The position numbers were made by a program, and so were the translations under genes. From contig JAJFKS010000033.1 of the NCBI GenBank assembly GCA_021773115.1, positions 1 through 64,000 of the forward strand: a stretch of 64,000 bases of DNA, written 5' to 3'. The notes beneath the pieces are model-generated. The model ran no database searches, had not been told where the DNA came from, and was given only the letters and a program-made list of their open reading frames with translations. Below are positions 35,843 through 45,782 of this stretch, in pieces. This stretch comes from Woeseiaceae bacterium. GTDB taxonomy: Bacteria > Pseudomonadota > Gammaproteobacteria > Steroidobacterales > Woeseiaceae. How positions within the stretch are numbered: the first letter of the stretch is position 1; each line of letters opens with the position of its first letter.

Positions 35843-37144
35843 ATGGGGGAAACCGGGAGACAAGCACTGAACATCGCAGATACTTCAGCACAGGACGTGG
35901 CTCTGGAGCCTCGCGACCCGCGCCGCAAGCAATTGGTTTTCTTAAGTATCGGTGTCGCAGTCATCGCATCGATTCTGTTCGCTGCACCGTGGGTGAAACG
36001 CTGGGCAAACGCTTCGGTGAGCATTCCAATTGATCGTATTCGTACCGCTGTCGTCACACGAGGTGACCTTACGCGTGACGTTTCGGTACAGGGACGCATT
36101 GTGGCTGCAGTCAGCCCAACACTGTATGCCTCCGCTTCCGGCAGTATTACGCTGCAAGTCGACGCCGGCGAGCAGGTGACAGCCGGACAGATTCTCGCGA
36201 CCGTTGACAGCCCCGCGTTGAGCAATGAACTGCGACAGGCGGAGTCATCGCTTGAGCAGCGCAAGGTCGAACTGGAGCGGCAGCGAATCGAATCAAGGCA
36301 GATGGCTCTGGACAAGAGAAAGTCCGCCGATCTGGCCGACGTAGCGCTGGTTGCGGCAAAGCGTGAACAACGACGTGCGTCAGATGCCAACGACCGCGGT
36401 GTCATCGCGGTAATCGATTATGAAAAAGCACAAGACGAGCTTCGTAATGCGGAGCTGGCGTACAAACACGCAATTGCCGATGCCGACCTGTTCGATGAGC
36501 GACTTGCGTTCGAGTTACGCGCATCAGAATTTGAAGTAAGCCGCCAGTTACTGCTGGTTAATGACTTACGCCGACAGATTGACGATCTGTCGATAAAATC
36601 GCCGGTCGACGGTATCGTCGGCGATCTGCTGGTGGCGCAAAAAGCCGCGGTTTCTCGAGATACCCCGGTGATGGCCGTCGTTGACCTGACACGTTTCGAA
36701 ATCGACGCGTTGATTCCGGAAAGCTACGCTGACGATCTTGCCATTGGCATGCAGGCCGAGATCCAGGTTGGTGCCGATCGTTACACCGGACAACTCGTCG
36801 CCGTCTCGCCAGAGATCGTCAACAACCAGGTTGCCAGTCGCATCCGCTTTCGCGACGACGGCCCAACTAATCTCAGACAAAACCAGCGGCTGACGACTCG
36901 CATTTTGCTCGCGGAATTCAAGGACGTTCTGATGGTGCAACGCGGCCAGTTCCTCGACAGTGGCGCCGGTCGACTCGCTTATGTGATCAATCAGAATCGT
37001 ACGGCCGAACGTCGCACGATTGAGACGGGCGCGAGAAGTCTTGGCGCCGTGCAGATCCTGTCCGGCCTACAGCCGGGCGACACCATTGTGGTTTCCAGCC
37101 TGGACCCGTTTCGAGGCGCTGAAACCGTATTGTTATCTGATTAG
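35843..37144 (+). CDS. HlyD/MacA-type periplasmic adaptor of an ABC export system
   Basis: About 433 residues from ATG 35843. One membrane helix (about 32-50) anchors it. A biotinyl-lipoyl-like barrel half (VSVQGRIVAAVSPTLYASASGSITLQVDAGEQVTAGQILATV), a long coiled-coil hairpin (about 125-240), the second lipoyl half (IDDLSIKSPVDGIVGDLLVAQ) and a beta-barrel domain follow. The ATG lacks a ribosome-binding site. A CTG eight codons later (35867) is preceded by AACCGGGAGA, the same sequence that precedes the downstream permease ATG, so the true start may be CTG. First gene of a four-gene operon divergent from the LytTR system. Confidence 0.9.
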   Translation: MGETGRQALNIADTSAQDVALEPRDPRRKQLVFLSIGVAVIASILFAAPWVKRWANASVSIPIDRIRTAVVTRGDLTRDVSVQGRIVAAVSPTLYASASGSITLQVDAGEQVTAGQILATVDSPALSNELRQAESSLEQRKVELERQRIESRQMALDKRKSADLADVALVAAKREQRRASDANDRGVIAVIDYEKAQDELRNAELAYKHAIADADLFDERLAFELRASEFEVSRQLLLVNDLRRQIDDLSIKSPVDGIVGDLLVAQKAAVSRDTPVMAVVDLTRFEIDALIPESYADDLAIGMQAEIQVGADRYTGQLVAVSPEIVNNQVASRIRFRDDGPTNLRQNQRLTTRILLAEFKDVLMVQRGQFLDSGAGRLAYVINQNRTAERRTIETGARSLGAVQILSGLQPGDTIVVSSLDPFRGAETVLLSD

Positions 37145-37159
37145 GAAGGGAGAATTCGA

Positions 37160-37861
37160 ATGTTAAAAATGAAGTCAGTGTCAAAGACATATCGCACCGA
37201 CATGGTTGAGACACACGCGCTTCGTGAGTTCTCACTGACCGTTGGCGAAGGTGAGTTTGTGTCCGTTACCGGTCCATCCGGATCGGGAAAAACGACCTTC
37301 CTGAACATTGCCGGCATGCTGGAAGAACTGACAAGTGGGACCTACGAGCTCGACGGCAAGGATATTTCATCGCTCAACGACCGCGAGCGGTCGAAGGTTC
37401 GCAATGAGAAGATTGGCTTTATCTTTCAGAGTTTCAACCTGATCCCTGAACTCGACGTTTTCGACAACGTCGATGTACCGCTGCGCTACCGCGGCTTTAA
37501 TGCCGGCGAACGCAGGCGTCGCATCGAAAAATGCCTGGATATGGTCGGCCTGATGTCACGAATAAAACATTACCCGGGACAGCTGTCCGGTGGCCAGCAG
37601 CAACGGGTGGCCATCGCCCGAGCACTGGCGGGTGAGCCGCGATTCCTGCTGGCCGATGAGCCGACCGGCAACCTCGATACCAATATGGCGGAAAGCGTTC
37701 TCGACCTGCTGTCTGAAATCAATACCAGCGGCACAACCATAATCATGGTGACCCATGAGCTGACGCTCGCCGATCGCGCCAAGCGCAATATCTTTGTTCG
37801 CGATGGCCAGGTCAGCGACGGTCCACCCGAATTGCACTTCGCAGCTGCGGCTAACGCGTAA
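37160..37861 (+). CDS. MacB/LolD-type ABC transporter ATP-binding protein
   Basis: 233 residues. Walker A GPSGSGKTT (about 40-48), Q-loop FIFQSFNL, signature LSGGQQQR, Walker B LLADEPTGNLD and switch TVTHEL-like MVTHEL are all intact. The family powers mechanotransmission exporters of the MacB and LolCDE type rather than classical importers. It pairs with the two FtsX-type permeases downstream, 14 bp away. AGGAAGGGAG precedes the ATG. Confidence 0.94.
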   Translation: MLKMKSVSKTYRTDMVETHALREFSLTVGEGEFVSVTGPSGSGKTTFLNIAGMLEELTSGTYELDGKDISSLNDRERSKVRNEKIGFIFQSFNLIPELDVFDNVDVPLRYRGFNAGERRRRIEKCLDMVGLMSRIKHYPGQLSGGQQQRVAIARALAGEPRFLLADEPTGNLDTNMAESVLDLLSEINTSGTTIIMVTHELTLADRAKRNIFVRDGQVSDGPPELHFAAAANA

Positions 37862-37875
37862 ACCGGGAGACGACG

Positions 37876-39195
37876 ATGTTCCGATATTATCTACGACTCG
37901 GTTTGCTCAGCATTCGCGCCAATCCGGCGCTCAGCGCGCTAATGGTCGCGGCGATCGCAATCGGTATCGGCGCCTGCATGACGATCGTCAATGTTCGTCA
38001 TGTAATGAGCGACAATCCGATCGAACACAAGAATGATGTGCTGTATCACGTGCAGGTCGACAACTGGAGTCCCGACGAGCCCTACGAAGAGCCCGATTTG
38101 CCGCCCGAACAACTGAGTTACCTGGACGCGAAGGCCTTGTACGATGCGAAGCGCGCATTCCGCCAGGTCGTGAGCTTCAAATCCGATCGCGTTGTGCAGC
38201 CGGCAGGTGAAGATGCACGCCCATTTCAGGAAACCGTTCGGGCAACCACCGCAGACTTCTTTGCGATGTTTGACGTGCCATTCGCTTTCGGCAGTGGCTG
38301 GGACGAAGCGGCGGACCAGTCCGAGGAACGTGTTGTCGTTCTTGCGTCAGGATTGAATGAGGAATTATTTGGTGGCAAGAATTCGGTTGGTGAATTACTG
38401 CGCATGAACGACGAGACCTATCGCATCGTCGGCGTGCTCGCGCCGTGGACACCGGTGCCGAAATTCTATGATGTAAATAACAACCCGTTTGAGGAGCCAG
38501 AACGACTGTTCCTGCCATTTTCACTTGCCATCAGTGGTGAGTTTGGCAGCAATGGTAATACAAGTTGCTGGAAGACCGTCGGTGACGGTGGCTACGAGGC
38601 GTTCCTCGCGTCCGAATGTATCTGGATGCAGATGTGGGTCGAACTGGAAGATGCCACACAACGACAGGAATACGAACAATTCTTGAATGCCTACGTCAGC
38701 GAGCAAAAGTTACTGGGTCGCTTTCCACGTGAGATGAACAATCGACTCAGCACGCCAGCAGAGTGGCTTCAGAATCGCGACGTCGTCGATGACCATGTCA
38801 GCATGTTGCTGAGTCTTGCCGTTTTGTTTCTCGTCGTCTGCCTGTTGAATACCATTGGTTTGTTGCTGGCAAAAGTCATGCGCCGCACAAATGACACCAG
38901 CCTGCGCCGCGCACTGGGCGCCAACAAGTCGGCACTGTTTTCACAGTACATTATTGAAGCCGGGCTGATCGGTATGGCAGGCGGACTGTTGGGCATCGGG
39001 CTCACCTGGCTCGGCCTTCAAGGCATCGAAAACCTGTACGCCGAATACGAGTTCATCAAGAACCTGGTGCGAATGGACTGGTCGATGATTTTCCTTGCTG
39101 TTGCATTGGCTATCGCCTCGGCTTTAGGTGCCGCGCTGTATCCAACCTGGCGCGCCTGCAGTATTTCACCTGCAACAACACTCAGAATTCAGTAG
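37876..39195 (+). CDS. FtsX/MacB-family ABC permease 1
   Basis: 439 residues. An N-terminal membrane helix (about 18-38) is followed by a large periplasmic domain (MacB_PCD type, about 45-300), then three membrane helices in the last 130 residues containing the FtsX signature (RRTNDTSLRRALGANKSALFSQYIIEAGLIGMAGG). AACCGGGAGA precedes the ATG. It works with the adaptor, ATPase and second permease; the substrate could be a peptide, lipid or antibiotic. No outer-membrane TolC-like factor is encoded nearby. Confidence 0.92.
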   Translation: MFRYYLRLGLLSIRANPALSALMVAAIAIGIGACMTIVNVRHVMSDNPIEHKNDVLYHVQVDNWSPDEPYEEPDLPPEQLSYLDAKALYDAKRAFRQVVSFKSDRVVQPAGEDARPFQETVRATTADFFAMFDVPFAFGSGWDEAADQSEERVVVLASGLNEELFGGKNSVGELLRMNDETYRIVGVLAPWTPVPKFYDVNNNPFEEPERLFLPFSLAISGEFGSNGNTSCWKTVGDGGYEAFLASECIWMQMWVELEDATQRQEYEQFLNAYVSEQKLLGRFPREMNNRLSTPAEWLQNRDVVDDHVSMLLSLAVLFLVVCLLNTIGLLLAKVMRRTNDTSLRRALGANKSALFSQYIIEAGLIGMAGGLLGIGLTWLGLQGIENLYAEYEFIKNLVRMDWSMIFLAVALAIASALGAALYPTWRACSISPATTLRIQ

Positions 39196-39201
39196 GAGAT
39201 C

Positions 39202-40419
39202 ATGATGGAATTAGGACCCATATTTCGTGCCATGCTAAAGGCAAAGGCCGGCTACATCCTGATCGCACTGCAGATCGCCGTGACAATGACGATAATGGTC
39301 AATGCGATCGCCATCATGCAGGAGAAGAACGATGCCATCGCACGCGAGAGTGGCATGGATGAGGCAAACACCTTTGCGTTTTCGAGTACGTCATTCGAAC
39401 CGGATGCGGACATGCGCTCCCTGGTTGAGGAAGACCTTGATACGATTCGAAATCTGCCCGGTGTACGCAGCGCCGTCGCCAGCAATTCGTATCCACTGCG
39501 ACAGGGCGGCTGGTCTGAGGGACTGCAGCTCGAGCCCGACGCCAATAGCAGCGACTCCATTGGCAGCGCCATCTATTTCGTGGACGAACACGGCGTCGAT
39601 AGCTTTGGCGCAACGATTATCGATGGCCAGAACTTCACACCCAATCAAGTTTCATTTAAGGACCCGGAGAGCAATACCTGGCCGGCTTATGGCATTGTTA
39701 CCGAAGCGCTGGCGAAAGAATTGTTTCCCGAAGAACAAACTTCGGTTGTCGGCAAGACCATCTATCTTGGTGATAACGACCCGATCAATATCGTCGCTGT
39801 GATCGACCGGTTACAGGCACCGTGGCAGAGCTGGACCGGCGTTGAGCGATCCATGCTGATTCCGCAACGTCGTCTGGGGACCTACCAGACCTATATTGTT
39901 CGCACGGAACCCGGCTACCGCGATGAGCTGATGCCGCAAGTCGAGGAACTGCTCGCCAACAGTAACAAGGGCCGCATCATCCGTAGCATGACAACCATGG
40001 ACCATGTACGCATGCGCGCCTACCTGGACGAGTCGGCGATGGTCACGATGTTAACGTTCATCGTGACCTTACTGGTCATCATCACAGGCCTTGGCATCGT
40101 CGGTCTCGCCAGCTTCAATGTCAGTCGCAGAACCCGGCAGATCGGCATCCGCCGCGCGCTGGGTGCAAATAAATTCGCGATCATGCGTTACTTCATGGTC
40201 GAGAATTTCATCGTCAGCAGCGTGGGTATCGCGACGGGAGGTATTCTGGCTGTGCTATTGAACATTCTGATGGTCAATGCCTTCGGGCTGCAACCGCTGT
40301 CCTGGTACGTTATTCCGATCGCCATGCTCGTACTCTGGCTGGTCGGCCAGATAGCTGTCGCCGGGCCAGCCCGACGTGCCAGCAATATCACGCCTGCCAT
40401 CGCGACCCGATCGGGTTAA
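39202..40419 (+). CDS. FtsX/MacB-family ABC permease 2
   Basis: 405 residues with the same layout as the preceding permease: N-terminal helix, periplasmic domain, and three C-terminal helices with RRTRQIGIRRALGANKFAIMRYFMVENFIVSSVGI. TAGGAGAT precedes the tandem ATGs at 39202 and 39205. The two permeases probably form a heterodimer, an arrangement seen with LytTR-controlled exporters. Last gene of the operon; convergent with the M16 peptidase gene. Confidence 0.92.
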   Translation: MMELGPIFRAMLKAKAGYILIALQIAVTMTIMVNAIAIMQEKNDAIARESGMDEANTFAFSSTSFEPDADMRSLVEEDLDTIRNLPGVRSAVASNSYPLRQGGWSEGLQLEPDANSSDSIGSAIYFVDEHGVDSFGATIIDGQNFTPNQVSFKDPESNTWPAYGIVTEALAKELFPEEQTSVVGKTIYLGDNDPINIVAVIDRLQAPWQSWTGVERSMLIPQRRLGTYQTYIVRTEPGYRDELMPQVEELLANSNKGRIIRSMTTMDHVRMRAYLDESAMVTMLTFIVTLLVIITGLGIVGLASFNVSRRTRQIGIRRALGANKFAIMRYFMVENFIVSSVGIATGGILAVLLNILMVNAFGLQPLSWYVIPIAMLVLWLVGQIAVAGPARRASNITPAIATRSG

Positions 40420-40487
40420 TACGACCGATTGGTCTCCGGTGACTCGTCTTATGCGGCATGAAGAACTTTGAGCAACGCTGCAGCATC

Positions 40488-40511
40488 CGGAAACTGTCGC
40501 GACAGTTACCG
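40488..40511. repeat. 24-bp near-perfect palindrome between convergent genes
   Basis: Arms of 12 bp with a single A/A mismatch and no loop, with the perfect centre AACTGTCGCGACAGTT (40492-40507). It lies in the 112-bp gap between the permease and peptidase stops. There is no T run, so it is not a classical terminator. It may stabilise both 3' ends or bind a dimeric protein. Confidence 0.6.
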
Positions 40512-40531
40512 TCTGCATTCGGCCCGGAGTC

Positions 40532-43267
40532 TTAGCGGACTGTATTGCCGAAGGCATCCCAAACCTCAACGTGGCCAAAGTCCAGCTCACGGACCGATGC
40601 TTCAATTTTGTCCAGGTCGCCTATGATCAGCCAGGTCAGCTTTTTCGGATTGATAGTTTGTTTTGCGGATGCAACAACGTTTTCCGCCGCCACGGCGGCG
40701 ATACGCTTGGCGGATGACTCCGCGTAGTCGAAAGGCAGTCCATAGTTTTCCGATGTAATTATGCTGCTCAGGAATCCACTGTTGGTCGCGAACGTGCCGG
40801 GCAGGGACCGTATGCGATTCAACTTGATGCGATCGACCTCAAGCGCTGTCGCCGGATTCGTCGTCAGGAACTCGTCAAACTCGCGCCGAATCTCAAGCAT
40901 GCTGTCGGCGGTCCTGTCAGTCTGCACCTGGCCGCTTGATCGAAACGTCATCTCGCCACTGGCGTTTTGGTCGATGCCGGATCGATACCCGTAAGACCAG
41001 CTCTTGTCTTCACGAAGATTCAGGTTCAATCGTGACTCAAAACTGCCGCCAATAATGCGATTCATGATCGACAAGGCTGGCCAGGTTTCTGCGTCGTAAG
41101 GCGCAATCGCGTGCCCCGCGACGATGGTGCTCGACACGGCGCCCGGGTGATCGACCAGGATGACACGATTCCGTGGCTCTTCGGCATCACCGACTGCACG
41201 CAGAGCGGATTTGCTCTTGGCGGACCACTTGCCGAAGGAACTCTCCAGGGCTGCCTTCGCTGTAGCAATGTCGATGTCACCGATCATGTAAACAGTCATA
41301 TTGTCAGGAGCGATCTCCGCGTCATGCCATTTTCGGAGGCTTCCCCGATCAACCTGCTCAACGAGCTCGGGCGTCCACACGGCACCCATGGGATTGTCGG
41401 CGCCATAAACAGCGCGGTCGAACAGCCCACCCGCCGCGCCGGAAGGCGCCTTCTGCAAATTCGACAGGTAGGCGGATATTTGCGCTTTGACCTTGCCGAG
41501 CTCATCATCCGGAAACACGGGGTTCCTGAGCATTTCAGCGGCGAGTACCAGCGACGGCTGCAGGTTGCGGGTCAGAATCCGGTAGCTAAAGGCACTTCGC
41601 TCTGCGCCAGCCTGAAAGCCGCCGCCCATCGCGATCCTGTCGCGTTCAGCGGCGAGTTCATTGGCATTGTATTTTTTCGTCCCTTTGTCCATCAGCCCAA
41701 ATACGAATGACGGCAGGCCTGGAGCATCGAGCGGCGCGGCCAGCGTTCCTGTATTCATCTGGATCGAAACATCGATTAGCGGAATGTTGCCGCGACTCGC
41801 GACCACAATTTTCATGCCATTCTTCAGCGTCGCTGTTTCAATCGCCGGAAAATGGATTTCGGAGCGGGTACTGACGCTGGGTATCGATGAGCGATCCACC
41901 GCACCATCGACTGACTGCAATACTGGAAAGGGTTCGACCGTCAGCTGGTAGTAACCGCGAGTCAGCCAGCGATTCGCAACCTGCCGAAGCTGTTCCGGTG
42001 TCGCTGCATTCAGCCATTGAAGTTCGGTATTCACGAATAACGGATCGCCCGAGAATAGCTGCCCTTCGGCAATCAACCTGCCGATCTGTGCGCCGGTTTC
42101 GAGTGCACCAAGAATGTACATATTGACGCTGAGCTTGGCATTCTCGACGATCTGTTCGTCAGGTCCGTCCCGTAGATAATCGGCAATGACCTGATCGACA
42201 ATCGGCATGACTTCGTCCGGCGTGACGCCCGGCCGCAAATTGATCGTCAAGTTGTACTCGCCGCTGATCACACGACCATGCGCACTACCACCGATACTGG
42301 TCGCAAGCTGTAGTTCATCAACGAGCTTCTTGCGCAATGGTGAATTCTTGTTCGCCACCAGTGAGTCGTTCACCAGGTACATCAACGAGGTGTCCTTGTC
42401 GTTGAGGCCCGGCAATGCCCAGACACGCGAAATTCGAGTTTGTCCGACGCGGTCGAACATCAACTCTTCGCGATTCTCGCGGACGTCCGGAAGCCACTTT
42501 TTCGGGTGCGACAGTGGCAATCCACCTGGCGCTTCGCCGAAGTAGTGCGCCACTTTTGCTTTGGCATCTTCGAGCGTGACATCACCAGCCAGCACCAATA
42601 TCACGTTGGACGCACCGTAGTAGGTGTTGAACCACTCGTGAACATCCTTGAGCGATGCAGCATTCAGGTCGTCCATGGAACCAATGACTGAATGCCGGTA
42701 TGGGTGGTCGACCGGATAGAGACCGGCACGAATTTTGTCGTACATCTGGGCATAGGGCCTCGTCTCGCCCTGCCGCTTCTCGTTTTGAACAACGCCACGC
42801 TGCTCATCCAGTTTTTCCTGAGTAACCGCACCCAGCAGATTTGCCATGCGATCGCTCTCCATCCACAAGGCCATATCGAGGGCACCGGAAGGAACGGTTT
42901 CGTAGTAATTCGTGCGATCTTCGCTGGTCGTGCCATTCATGCCGGTCGCGCCAGCGTCGGTGAACGGTGAGAAAAATTCGCCGTCGTGATTTTCGCTGCC
43001 CTGAAACATCAGGTGCTCAAACAAATGAGCGAAACCCGTCTTACCTTCCGGCTCATCTTTGGAGCCAACGCCGTACCACACGCCCACGAAGACCGTCGGC
43101 GTCGAGTGATCAGACTGAACCAGCACGGTCAAGCCGTTCTCAAGCTGAAATTTTTCATACGGCAGATCGATTTGTGTCGAGAGCTCATCGTTTGCGTGAG
43201 CCGTAACGATTAAAAGAGAGAACATCAGGCCGACGAGAAATGTCGGCTGCCGTTGTTGATTAATCAC
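40532..43267 (-). CDS. M16-family zinc metallopeptidase (pitrilysin type, two-domain)
   Basis: 911 residues. A signal peptide ends at Ala-His-Ala-Asn. The N-terminal half carries the inverted zinc motif HLFEH (H81, E84, H85), with a downstream Glu in the EQRGVVQNE region as third ligand. The C-terminal half (about 480-880) lacks HxxEH, as usual, but has the substrate-binding ESRLNLNLREDKSWSYGYRSG. A single chain with both halves forms a clamshell that degrades peptides in the periplasm. It is monocistronic by spacing (128 bp to the next gene). Confidence 0.93.
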   Translation of the reverse strand: MINQQRQPTFLVGLMFSLLIVTAHANDELSTQIDLPYEKFQLENGLTVLVQSDHSTPTVFVGVWYGVGSKDEPEGKTGFAHLFEHLMFQGSENHDGEFFSPFTDAGATGMNGTTSEDRTNYYETVPSGALDMALWMESDRMANLLGAVTQEKLDEQRGVVQNEKRQGETRPYAQMYDKIRAGLYPVDHPYRHSVIGSMDDLNAASLKDVHEWFNTYYGASNVILVLAGDVTLEDAKAKVAHYFGEAPGGLPLSHPKKWLPDVRENREELMFDRVGQTRISRVWALPGLNDKDTSLMYLVNDSLVANKNSPLRKKLVDELQLATSIGGSAHGRVISGEYNLTINLRPGVTPDEVMPIVDQVIADYLRDGPDEQIVENAKLSVNMYILGALETGAQIGRLIAEGQLFSGDPLFVNTELQWLNAATPEQLRQVANRWLTRGYYQLTVEPFPVLQSVDGAVDRSSIPSVSTRSEIHFPAIETATLKNGMKIVVASRGNIPLIDVSIQMNTGTLAAPLDAPGLPSFVFGLMDKGTKKYNANELAAERDRIAMGGGFQAGAERSAFSYRILTRNLQPSLVLAAEMLRNPVFPDDELGKVKAQISAYLSNLQKAPSGAAGGLFDRAVYGADNPMGAVWTPELVEQVDRGSLRKWHDAEIAPDNMTVYMIGDIDIATAKAALESSFGKWSAKSKSALRAVGDAEEPRNRVILVDHPGAVSSTIVAGHAIAPYDAETWPALSIMNRIIGGSFESRLNLNLREDKSWSYGYRSGIDQNASGEMTFRSSGQVQTDRTADSMLEIRREFDEFLTTNPATALEVDRIKLNRIRSLPGTFATNSGFLSSIITSENYGLPFDYAESSAKRIAAVAAENVVASAKQTINPKKLTWLIIGDLDKIEASVRELDFGHVEVWDAFGNTVR

Positions 43268-43395
43268 TAAGCGTTCCTTTTTTGTTGGCGCTCTAAGTAA
43301 ACAGGTTGGGCGAACGTCTAAGCTTAGAGTCCGCAGCGGAATAAAGTTCGTCAGTATTCGGCTTTAAAACATTCAAAAATCTGACTGCTGAAGAG

Positions 43396-44430
43396 TCATT
43401 CAATATCGCTCGTCGCTTCGAGTGCCAGCTCGGCGATGGGCTGCACGTACTTTCCCATCGCGGCCGCATTCTTGTTCGATGCGTTACCATCTGCGGCCCG
43501 CTTGGCGACGCCCTGAATGATTGCCGCCAGCCGAAAAAAACTGAAGGCGACATAGAATCCAAAATTATTGATTCGATCAATACCCACACGCTCGCAATAG
43601 CGCGCAACGTATTCTTTTTCTGTCGGTATGCCCAGCGCACCGAGCTTCTGCCCGCGCAGCCCTGAAATACTTCCTGTTCGATCCGGCATCCGCAACTGCA
43701 TGCACTGGTAGCCGACATCAGCGAAAGGATGACCGAGCGTTGACAGCTCCCAGTCCAGCAACGCGATAACCCGCGGCTCCCTGGCATCGAATATCATGTT
43801 GTCGAGACGATAGTCTCCGTGCACCAGGGACACGCGTCCGTCGTCTTCGGGCAGATTTTCGCCGAGCCATTTGATCAACGCTTCCATCGCATCAATGTGA
43901 CGCATTTCGGAGGCACGATACTGACTGCTCCAGCGATCGAACTGGCGTTCAAAATAGTTACCTGGCTTGCCGTAATCACCAAGCCCGACTTTATTCACAT
44001 CGACCTGATGCAGGGTTGCCAGTACGCGATTCATATCGTCGTAGATCGCTGCACGATCGCGTTTACGAACCCCGGGTAACGGCGCTTCCCAGAATATGCG
44101 CCCGTCGCAGAACTCCATGACATAAAACAGCGAGCCAATAAGATCGCGATCCTGACAAAGATGCAGCACTTTGGGAACGGGTACGTCCGACGCTGCCAGT
44201 GCATCCATCACGCGAAACTCACGGTCGACGGCATGTGCTGATTTCAGCAGTTCGCCGGGCGGTTGCCGGCGCAGCACGTATGCTCCCGATGCGGCGCTGA
44301 TTTTGAAGGTCGGATTTGACTGCCCATTTGCGAACTTCTTGATGCTTTGCAAGCCTTCAAATCCGGCGACGTTTGCCTCGAGGTAGGGCCCAAGGCGTTT
44401 TTCGTCCAATGTGTCGACGGCAGTGTGCAA
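43396..44430 (-). CDS. Phosphotransferase family protein (APH-like, ACAD10/11-N type)
   Basis: 344 residues, cytoplasmic. A kinase-like fold with NGQSNPTFKI near the N-terminus, a Lys/Arg-rich YVLRRQPPGELLKSAHAVDREF segment, catalytic loop LVHGDYRLDNMIFD and ALLDWELSTLGHPFADVGY. This is the family fused to acyl-CoA dehydrogenases in animal ACAD10/11, where it phosphorylates 4-hydroxyacyl-CoAs. Here it follows an acyl-CoA dehydrogenase gene by 12 bp, supporting a role in hydroxy fatty acid breakdown. It is not an antibiotic resistance gene on this evidence. Confidence 0.88.
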   Translation of the reverse strand: MHTAVDTLDEKRLGPYLEANVAGFEGLQSIKKFANGQSNPTFKISAASGAYVLRRQPPGELLKSAHAVDREFRVMDALAASDVPVPKVLHLCQDRDLIGSLFYVMEFCDGRIFWEAPLPGVRKRDRAAIYDDMNRVLATLHQVDVNKVGLGDYGKPGNYFERQFDRWSSQYRASEMRHIDAMEALIKWLGENLPEDDGRVSLVHGDYRLDNMIFDAREPRVIALLDWELSTLGHPFADVGYQCMQLRMPDRTGSISGLRGQKLGALGIPTEKEYVARYCERVGIDRINNFGFYVAFSFFRLAAIIQGVAKRAADGNASNKNAAAMGKYVQPIAELALEATSDIE

Positions 44431-44442
44431 TTGGCCGTCCGC

Positions 44443-45660
44443 CTATCGCTTCTTGGCCGCTGCGGCGAGATTGCGACCCAACTGCATCATGTGAACCTGA
44501 TCCGGTCCGTCCGCGAGTCGAACGGAGCGCGCAGCCGCATAGGCATGCGCGAGGAACAGGTCCTGGCTGACACCTGCAGCGCCGTGCAACTGTATAGCCC
44601 GATCAATCACAGTGCAGGCCATCGTTGGCGCGACAATCTTGATCATCGCGATCAGGTCTTTGGCGGACTTGCTACCGCCTTCGTCCATTTTCGACGCGGC
44701 TTTCAGGGTCAGCAGCCGTGCCTGTTCGATCTCGCAAGCCGAACGCGCGATATCTTCGCGCACGGATTGCTGCTTGCTCAATGGCTTCCCGAACGCGATA
44801 CGACTCTCTGCCCGTTCGCACATCGCCTCGAGCGCACGCTGCGCCATACCGACCAGGCGCATGCAGTGATGAATACGCCCCGGACCCAGTCGGCCCTGTG
44901 CAATCTCGAAGCCGCGACCCTCACCGAGCAGGAGATTGCTCGCTGGAACTCGGACGTTGTCGAATATTACTTCGGCATGTCCTTCCGGCGCGTCGTCGAA
45001 GCCCAGCACCTTCATCGGACGAAGGATCTGGATGCCATCCGCATCCATCGGCACCAGAATCATCGATTGTTGCTGATAGCGATTGTCATTGTCTGGGTCT
45101 GTCTTGCCCATGACGATCATTATCTTTGTGCGCCTGTTGCAGGCGCCGGAGATGTACCACTTGTGACCGTTAATCCGATAGTCATCGCCGTCGCGCTTAA
45201 TTGAGGTTTGCACGTTGGTTGCGTCAGACGAGGCAACATCAGGTTCGGTCATCGCAAACGCTGATCGAATTTCGCCGTTCAAGAGCGGCACCAGCCATTG
45301 CTGTTGCTGTTGCTTGCTCCCGTAGCGGGCCAGCACTTCCATATTGCCGGTATCGGGCGCACTGCAATTGAAGACTTCCGATGCCCACAACACCCGACCC
45401 ATGATTTCCGCGAGCGGCGCATATTCAAGCGTGGTCAACCCTGCACTGAACTCACCGTAGTCTTTTGGCAGAAACAGGTTCCAAAGGTCTGCCTTTTTCG
45501 CGCGTGCTTTCAGCGTTTCGAGGATTTCCGGTGAATCCCAGCGATCGCCAGACTCAATTTGCCGTGCCAGCAAAGCTTCATTTGGATAAATATGCTCATC
45601 CATGAACGCGAACAGGCGTTCGCGAAGGCTCTCTACTTTCGGTGAAAACTCGAAATCCAA
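44443..45660 (-). CDS. Acyl-CoA dehydrogenase (ACAD11-like)
   Basis: 405 residues, FAD-dependent. Blocks in order: the helical N-terminal domain; [20 protein letters not shown], the substrate/FAD loop; [17 protein letters not shown]; the C-terminal helical domain with [33 protein letters not shown]; and ending [11 protein letters not shown]. It oxidises acyl-CoA to enoyl-CoA, passing electrons to ETF. The two genes encode as separate proteins what ACAD10/11 carries in one chain. First gene of the pair by direction. Confidence 0.92.
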   Translation of the reverse strand: MDFEFSPKVESLRERLFAFMDEHIYPNEALLARQIESGDRWDSPEILETLKARAKKADLWNLFLPKDYGEFSAGLTTLEYAPLAEIMGRVLWASEVFNCSAPDTGNMEVLARYGSKQQQQQWLVPLLNGEIRSAFAMTEPDVASSDATNVQTSIKRDGDDYRINGHKWYISGACNRRTKIMIVMGKTDPDNDNRYQQQSMILVPMDADGIQILRPMKVLGFDDAPEGHAEVIFDNVRVPASNLLLGEGRGFEIAQGRLGPGRIHHCMRLVGMAQRALEAMCERAESRIAFGKPLSKQQSVREDIARSACEIEQARLLTLKAASKMDEGGSKSAKDLIAMIKIVAPTMACTVIDRAIQLHGAAGVSQDLFLAHAYAAARSVRLADGPDQVHMMQLGRNLAAAAKKR

Positions 45661-45726
45661 GGCTTACTCCGGGCTCGATAGACAATGCGAGGCCCAAGTA
45701 TTCACTAATGGCCATTGGATATGAAC

Positions 45727-45753
45727 AAAAAAAGAGCGATCCGAAGATCGCCC
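45727..45753 (-). terminator. Rho-independent terminator after the small secreted protein gene
   Basis: On the minus strand a GCGATC-TTCG-GATCGC hairpin with the extra-stable TTCG loop is followed by a run of T residues (45733-45727). It lies 30 bp past the stop of the secreted-protein gene and 67 bp before the acyl-CoA dehydrogenase start. Confidence 0.88.
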
Positions 45754-45782
45754 TTTTCGCTTCCGCGAGTACTAATTGCGCA

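Noticed and set aside
43396..44430. Antibiotic-resistance phosphotransferase
   Set aside because: The fold is APH-like but the acyl-CoA dehydrogenase neighbour and motif set fit the ACAD10/11 kinase family.
44347..45204. A 285-codon plus-strand frame opposite phosphotransferase and acyl-CoA dehydrogenase genes
   Set aside because: It spans the ends of two real genes and has no domain features.
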